From contig CP136061.1 of NCBI GenBank assembly GCA_032622095.1, positions 93,865,345 to 93,929,344 on the forward strand: DNA of 64,000 nt, given 5' to 3'. Made by a program: the position numbers and the translations under genes. The notes below the pieces were generated by a model. The model was not told the origin of the DNA, ran no database searches, and worked only from the letters and a program-made list of their open reading frames with translations. Below, in pieces: positions 50,501 to 59,500 of the stretch. The DNA comes from Siphonodentalium dalli (Eukaryota; Mollusca; Scaphopoda; Gadilida; Siphonodentaliidae). The first letter of the stretch is position 1; each line of letters begins with the position of its first letter.

Positions 50501-53500
50501 AGCTCTTTCCATCAATGTACATGTATCTTAGAATGCACTGGCACATCAATATTATATTATTATAATATGTTCCTTAACCCTTCCATGACTGGAGCTTCCG
50601 GAAATTATATGAAAACCCTGTGCCAATGCATTCTCTTATATATGAAATTATATGAAATAATGATATTATATGAAATAATGAAATTATACATTGATGGAAA
50701 GAGCTTCATTCATGATATGAAATATAATAATGATGGAAAGAGCTCTTAGTCCTGTGCCAATGCATTCTCTTGACCTTGTAAGCTAGTGCATTCTAAGATA
50801 CATTGATGGATAATATAATGTATCACATTATTATAATCTCATGTTTCATAGAGCTCTAAGAGCATATTATATTATCAGTGCATTCTAAGATACATTGATG
50901 GAAAGGGGGAGCCTCTCATATGCACGAGAATGCACTAGCTTACAAGGTCAAGAGAATGCATTGGCACAGGGTTTTCACAAAATTTCAGGAAACTCCAGTC
51001 ATGAAATGGTTAAACTTCTTTTGATCAACAAATACTCTTTATTTTGTATCAACAAATACTCTTTATTTTGTACAGTATTGGGAAAATGAAATACTCTCTT
51101 TGCATTTCGCCATATTTGAAATTATTGTGTAAGGAAAAGTGAACATACTCATCAATTAATTAAACATTGATTTGTTCTTAAGAAATGTTTTGGGGGAACA
51201 CCAAATCGAGGCAGTCAATGTCATGGAATATGTGGTTCGGGTTTAACTCCTTCTATACTAAATACTCATTGACGAGTAATTCCCTTAGGAAATGTTCAGA
51301 TAATAAGTTCAGCAAACAGGTCGTTTGTTGAACTTATTATCTAAACATTTCTATCCAATAAATTGAACACCTTCTGCTGCATTTTTATTTTCTGTTGTCT
51401 GCTTATTTTTCCTGCAAACACCTCCCCCCAGATGAATAGTAGACCATTCCAATGTATACTATTATAACCCGGTGGGAGAATCCATTTAATATATAAAGGT
51501 TAAATCCAGGTAATTTGACCTGATTCAATAACAAAAGAAAGCTTGTGCATAAAGAAACCCATTCAAAGATAAAAATATATCAATCAGGCATCAAGTACAT
51601 ATAGCTTGATATATGACAACACCAAACTGTAAACCATGAATGAACTATGTTAATTACGTAAGGTGTCATAAACTTTGAGTCTGAGGGCTTAGTAAAATAT
51701 AGATTACAGTGTTGCATAAAGAAACCTTGTGATAACTTTTGGCAGGCTTGGCACAGCAAGGCCAACAACTGAATGAATGAATGCTTCAATGAACTCAATC
51801 GTGAGTTGACACGTGTTAGAGTTGACAAACATATTTACATATAATAATGCTGTAGGATCACCATCGTATATATTATCATCGTCGTTATGATCATCATCAT
51901 CGTCATCATCATCATCATCATCAGTATCATTATCATCATCATTATCAATATCATCATCATCGTCGTTATCGTCATCATCATCATTATCATTATCAATATC
52001 ATCATCATCATCGTCGTTATCGTTATCGTCATCATCATCACCATCATCATCATCGTCGTTATCATCATCATCATCATCGTCGTTATCATCATCATCATCA
52101 TCATCATCAGTATCATTATCTTCCACATCAACATAACCATAATCATCTTCTTCATCATCATAAGCATGGTCATGCTCATTGTCGTAATTGTCATCGTCAT
52201 CATCATCGTCATCATCATCAACAACAAATATACAATAAAAGATATACGATAAATAGTCCTTTTTTAATTTAAAAACCTTCTGCACTTTTATTGTCTGTTC
52301 ATCTGTCTGTTGTCTGCTCATATGTCTTAAAATCCCTCCAAATGAATAATAGACCATTCCAAGTTATACCTTTATAACTGAATGGGAAATTACATTCAGT
52401 AAAGAAAGGGTTAAGAATTAGCCTCTGATGGTTTTTCATCTTGTTAGATAACTACATTAAGGTTTCTCTTTACAACATTAACTACAGTAATGCCTCTCGG
52501 GGAGAGCTTTCCAATGAATGGCAACAAGCCATATTTCTGACTAAATCCTGAAAAGTTACCCATAATTCTGCTGTGGATAAGCAGTCGATTAAATAGGGCA
52601 TAACTGTACCATTTCTGATAGACAGAATCAGGCCTCAATATATGGTGCTGGACATTTGCAGAATGAGGTCCCCAAAGGGTGAAAAGAGCTACCCCACACA
52701 GCAGGCTAGTGTCACCTAATTCATCCTCTGATGAACTCATTATGCATGGCCTCATCAATAGGAGACATAGACAAATATTTAGTTCCCAGATGGTGAAGAT
52801 GGTGATGTACCACGGGTACCACGATTATGCATTGTGTGGTCAGCCAATTTAGGGATGTAGAGAAACTAAACTAAAAAAGAAAAAGAATCTATGTGAAGAA
52901 ATTTTTAATTTGATAATTTTAAAGATATTTTCCAGAGAATATGAGACCTAAGCAGAAAAAGGTCCCAGAGGGCGAATTTAGTGATGCTAGCAGATACTAG
53001 CATGACTTATGTCAGGACACTGTGCAAATGTAATATGCTATAAGGGAGAAAACGTTTATATTTTAATAGGAATTACAACAGGAAGTTAGCAGAATGGAGA
53101 AAACTCAACATTTTTAACATGAATTAGAACAGGAAGTTACCTTTGATTTTGCATGTATTTTATATAGACTCTCACAGTAGCTGTATAAAACTGTGTTTTC
53201 ATTACTGTTTTATTTAGGTATATATATTTATAAAATAAACAAATCTAGAAACCCATAATACAGTAAAACTTTTATAAACCGAACACCCTTCAGACCGGCC
53301 CTTCTGTTCAGTTTAGAGAGGTGTCCGTTATTATACATAATTGGAAACGCAGTTTTCTTATTTATTGTTATTAGTCTGTGCATCATTGGTTCAGTCACGA
53401 TGGTTTGTATTGTCACCAAAACAGTTTTAATTAACCAGACATCTAAACTTATAAAGGATCCCTAGTATATACACGTACCAGCAAGAGCTCAGCATCATTT

Positions 53501-56500
53501 ATGTCAATCTACCGCACGTGCGTTCGTTCGGTTGGTATCGCTTTCCGCGTTCGGATTTCGGGAGTAAAAATTAATGTATTCGTTCACTTGTGGACCAGAA
53601 AAGCCGTCCGATGTTCGGAGTACAGAGGTTTCGGATTACAGAGTTAATCATTGGTGACGATGCAATTGGGTAAATTCGGGACCGAACAATTCATTCGGAA
53701 TGGAGCGGGATTCGGATTGTAGAGGGTCCGGTTTGGAGAGGTTTCACTGTTCTATGTAATTTTCATCAGAAAAATGATAAATAAAAAGATTTAAATCAAA
53801 TGAAAACAATTTTTGAAACATGACCATATTTGGGCATACCTCCCGCAAATATCTCCGGGATAGCCACTTTCAAAACTTAACATATCTGACTCTCACCTGC
53901 AGACAACCTGTGTATACTCTGAGTCATTGATTCCGTCCCATAACGGGATATTTACAGCATAATGTTTCCCTTTCATCACACCAATATCAGAAACTGAACC
54001 CGTACCTAAAATGTAAGAATATATGTTGGTTTCAGTAAGGGAGCCTGTTTCAGCTAGTTGTTAAAGGTATTCAATCCGATTAAGCGCCCCTCAATTACTA
54101 TTTATTTGGCTTCGGGGTAAAAAATATTTGATTCGAGTCGAGGAACCCACCCATCAAAGCTCAGAGTGATCAGATATCAATTTTTTAAATCTATTATTTT
54201 TCACCACCTGGAATATATAGTGGCCCAGTAAAAGTTGACAAGAAGACTGTCTCGGACCAAATTGCGGATGAAGATGGATAACTCTAAAATCATGTGGCTT
54301 TTTTGTGTCAGATATTTGACAAACCGGCAAAATTTCGTTGAACAAAATGTTGATAAATAACAGGTTATGGGCAATTTTATCTATAGTTGAAAGTGGTTTA
54401 ACATAGCATTATTTTTTGGGCAATTAATCGATTCTGATAAAAGAAGCGGCATTTCAAAAAAATTGTTGTTGTTGGAATCTGATGATATGGGGACCATCGA
54501 ATCAGATTGAGTACCTTAAAATAATATGCATGATGTGGTCTTCAGATAGCATAAATTCCTTGTTTACTAACTTGACAATTTAATAGTTTTCTGTATAGGT
54601 CCATCTAAACTTTCCACATCAGGCAAGTCTGCAAATAGTGTGTCTGTCATTTGCAGAATGAGTACCCCCAGAGGGTGAATTTAGTGACACTGTCCCACAC
54701 AGTGGGCTAGCATCACCGAATTCAACTTCTATGGGAGACCTAGGATCAGATTGAAGTTCTCCTGTTGAAGTTGGTAATGTTCACCATTAGTCATCTCGAT
54801 TATGCATTTTAGTTTCTGCAAATTAGGCGATATAGAAACTTCCTGAAAGGGAAAAAGTAACTAAAAACAATGTTAATTTGAGAATATAGATACTTCCCAA
54901 AAGATGAGGTCAAATCAGAATGAGGTCCCCAGAGGGTGAAATTGGTGATGCTAGCCTTCAGTATGGGATAGTGTCACTAAATTCACCATCTGGGGACCTT
55001 ATTCTGCATATGACAGACACACTATCAGCAGAATTGACATCAGGAGTAGGCGTGGAAACCCCTTAAAAACAGCATGATTCCATTGTAATTTGTTTATATG
55101 AATCAAAATTGGTTACTAACCTGGGAAGAATCCAGCAGCGTGTTTGTGGAATGATACTGTGAGAACTTTCGGAGTCGTACTAAATGCATTCTCAACACCT
55201 GAAAGCAAACAATTTTAAGAATGACATGTAATTAAATTTTCAATATAACAGGTACCAACCTAAAGGGCGACTTGCAAGACATCTTCTCCCTAAATTTTTT
55301 AATTTTTCCCTATTCTTGTCCAAGGAAGAAGTGACTTCTCTATGTCCCAACAGCATATTTAAAGTATATTTACTGATTATAATGGTGTTGTTTCTCACTT
55401 TAACCCTTTTAGTGCCAGGGGCCGATCTCATCGGCCCTAATTTATGGTCTGTAGAGTGCCCAAAAAAAAATAAAAAAATGAATTTTTATTTTTTTATTTG
55501 GGTTAGGCCAATGCATTCTCTTATATATACGAGGCGACCTATGGTCGACTCGCATATATAAGAGAATGCATTGGCACAGGGTATATGGGTTGATACAAAA
55601 ATCGGACCTGGCACTCAAATGGTTAATGGGTTTTATAAATGGGATCTTGTCTTGCATAATACTTGTTGGATCATAGAAGGTTGATTTTGGGGGATAAAAT
55701 GAACTTCAGCCATTGTTATTTCTCCCTGATAATAATATTCCACTTCTTCCTAATAACCAAACAGGGAGACAAGCTTGCAAATAGTGTGTCTGTCATTTGT
55801 CGATTGAGGTCCCCAGAGGGTGAATGGGCTAGCATCACCAAATTCATCCTCTGGGGACCTCATTCTGCTTTGGCCTCATTTTCTGGGTAGTATCTATAGT
55901 CTCAAATTAACCTTGTTTTTAGTTACTTTTTCCCTTCTAGGAAGTTTCTATATCCCATAATTTGCATCATAGAGGGTGAATTAGGTGATGCTGTCCTCAT
56001 TGTGCAAATGACAGACACACTATTTGCAGGTCACTTCTCCAAATTTAAAACCTCTAGACTGGTCCCTGAGGCTGAGATAGTTCACACAAATATAGGACTC
56101 GAGTCATTAATTCATTTTCATTATAATTACCATGTTTTTGATATGATTCAAAGAGCACACTAGTGCATTTTGCACTCATTTGTGGCTCAAATTCATTCAT
56201 TTGTTGCATATATTCTGTTGAGTATAAAAGGAGATGGTCCCATAAATGGCCGTATTTAGTTTACAGCCCCCCTTTAAGATTGATGAAGGAGGCAGATATT
56301 TGTATTTATTATTTATGTCAAATACAAGCCTTGAAATAGGGTGTCTGTCATTTGCAGAATGAGGTCCCCAGAGGGTGAATTTAGTGATGCTACCCCACAT
56401 AGCGGGCTAGCATCACCAAATTCACCCTCTGGGAACCTCATTCTGCTGAGGTGTAAGCAGAATGAGGTCCCCAGAGGGTGAATTTGGTGATGCTAGCCCG

Positions 56501-59500
56501 CTATGCGGGGTAGCATCACTAAATTCACCCTCTGGGGACCTCATTCTGCAAATGACAGACACCCTATTTCAAAGCTTGGTCAAATAATGATATGTCCTTT
56601 TTTGCAAAGAGGATAATATTTATATATAATATATTTATTGAAGTCCCTCATTCAGAAAAGACATCAGGCCAAACAAACAAAAATACCTGTGTTTAGGGTT
56701 TCCCTACCTACCCTAGAAAAGGTGCCTACACCAAACTTTTTATTGGACTGTAGACACAGATAATTTGTTTTGCTCAGTGGGAAGGGCATCGAAAGGTATC
56801 TTTCCAATTTTCAAACCTCTCCTATAAAAAAGATTTAGAAGTTTTATTAGTCTAGTGCTCTGACTAATTCAAGATTAATAATATTTAGTATTGAACCTTT
56901 CAATTAATCTGAATTGTGAAGATTTCTAGATTGAATTGTCAATGACTCAATCGAATTCAGAATACAAAAAAATAATAAAATATCCCTACCTACCTACCCT
57001 AATTACTTTGGACCATGTAACCCTAAACACAGGTATTATTTTGTTTGGCCTTAGATATAGGCAATATACAATATCATTACCAGACTTGTTTACTTTACCG
57101 ATTTAAGCGGGAATCTCCCGAAGTGACAGAAATTCAAAGAAAACAGGCCCCGTAATTAGCCAGGGGTAATTAATCACCACCCGACTATCAAAAGCTTAAA
57201 CTTGTCATTCAATTAAATTTGTGTGTATACAAAGAAACCATGTAGATTTACTGACCACGTGCACAGCATCATAATTATTCCTACCTTCAGTATCCACCTA
57301 ACACCCCATCAATAAACCTCAATGTGTTTGCAGGTTTGATACAGAACCATTTGCTTAAAGGTACTCAATCCGATCAGACGCTCCTAAATTACTATTTCTT
57401 TGGCTTCGGGGATGACCAATTGCGGTTGTAACTTAACGTAAGATGGATAACAATTAACAATTAACAATAATAACCCACTTGATTTTAAAGTTATCCATCT
57501 TACATTAAGTTGCAACCGCAATTTGTCCGTTTGAGCATGTGGATCTGAAGAAGTTTTGGGCCAGATCTCCAAAAATTAACAAATTTCAAACATCGATATC
57601 TAATCACTCTGAGCTTTGATGGGTAGGTTCCTCGACTCGAATCAAATATTTTTTACCCCCGAAGCCAAAGAAATAGTAATTTCGGAGCGTCTGATCGGAT
57701 TGAGTACCTTTAAAAGGTTGTTTTTGCTTCTTTGACATTATTCACTCAAACTTATGTGCAGTTCATTATTTCTAATATTGGTTACAATTGTCGTCATGGC
57801 AAATACTTCACACAGTGTCTGTTGTTGGCTGGTATATCATGTTACAAGTTATCGGGGTGACTAATGGCATCCAATGCAAATTTTTATGTCCTATCACCTT
57901 GCACCACGCTATACCAGATAACTGAAGATACTGTAACATATAGTGCCCACCATTAACTTCATTCGTGAGAGTATAATAGAGGAAAATGTGTCGTGTCGTC
58001 ATTTAACCCTTTCTATGCTAAATTAAAGCATCATTGATGAGTAGTTATACCATAGGAAATGTTCAGATAATAAGTTTAACCCTTTCTATACTAAAGTATC
58101 ACTGATGAGTAGTTATCCCATAGGAAATGTTCAGATAATAAGTTAACCCTTTCCATACTAAAGCATCATTGGTGAGTAGTTATACCATAGGAAATGTTCA
58201 GGTAATAAGTTTAACCCTCTCTATACTAAAGCATCATTGATGAGTAGTTATACCATAGGAAATGTTCAGATAATGAGTTAACCCTTTCTATACTAAAGCA
58301 TCATTGGTGAATAGTTATCCCATAGGAACTGTTCAAATAATAAGTTTAACCCTTTCTAGACTAAAGCATCATTAATGAGTAGTTATCCCATAGGAAATGT
58401 TCAGATAATAAGTTAACCCTTTCCAAACTAAAGCATCATTGGTGAATAGTTATACCATAGGAATTGTTCGGACAATAAGTTTAGCTCTCTCTATACTAAA
58501 GCATCATTGATGAGTAGATATACCATGGGAAATGTTCAGATAATAAGTTAACCCTTTCTAGACTAAAGCATCATTGATGAGTAGTTATACCATAGGAAAT
58601 GTTCAGATAATAAGTTTAACCCTTTCTAGACTAAAGCATCATTGGTGAGTAGTTATCACATAGGAAATGTTCAGGTAATAAGTTTAACCCTTTCTATACT
58701 AAAGCATCATTGGTGAGTAGTTATCACATAGGAAATGTTCAGGTAATAAGTTTAACCCTTTCTATACTAAAGCATCATTGGTGAGTAGTTATCACATAGG
58801 ACATGTTCAGATAATAAGTTTAACCCTTTCTAGACTAAAGCATCATTGATGAGTAGTTATCACATAGGAAATGTTCAGATAATAAGTTTAACTATTTCTA
58901 TACTAAAGCATCATGATGAGTAAGTTATCCCAAAGGAAATGTTCAGATAATAAGTTTAACTATTTCTATACTAAAGCATCATGATGAGTAAGTTATCCCA
59001 AAGGAAATGTTCAGATAATAAGTTCAACAGACAACCATAAAACTTATTATCTGAACATTTCCCTCCAATAAATTGGGCTCCTCCTGCGCTTTTAGTATCT
59101 GTCTTCTGCTTTTATTATCCCTCCAGATAAATAATAGACCATTCCAATTTATACTTTTAATAAATTTAAAACTGAATGTGAGAATCCCTTCCGTTCTACT
59201 AACATCCTGGATAAACTCACCGTCTCCATGGTGAAGGTCAAGGTCGATGTACATGACTCGCTCATGCTTCTCTCGTAGTTTGAGTATAGCGAGAACAATA
59301 TCATTGATATAGCAAAAACCTGAGGCTTGGTCCCTGAAGGAAGGAAGTAATAGGAATAATTAGGTAATCGCTGAGCAGACAAGAAATATATTGAAAATAT
59401 TTTCAAATAATATTAAATATTCGTTAATTTTGCTACTGACAGTGCGAACCATGACTGTATAGTCCAGTGGGTCAATTTCCTCCATGGCCATATTGTTTAG

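Noticed and set aside
51704-52357. Long Asp-rich, Met/Ile-rich and Ile-rich frames on both strands
   Set aside because: They are translations of the (ATC)n microsatellite in different frames; all frames stay open because the repeat lacks stops.
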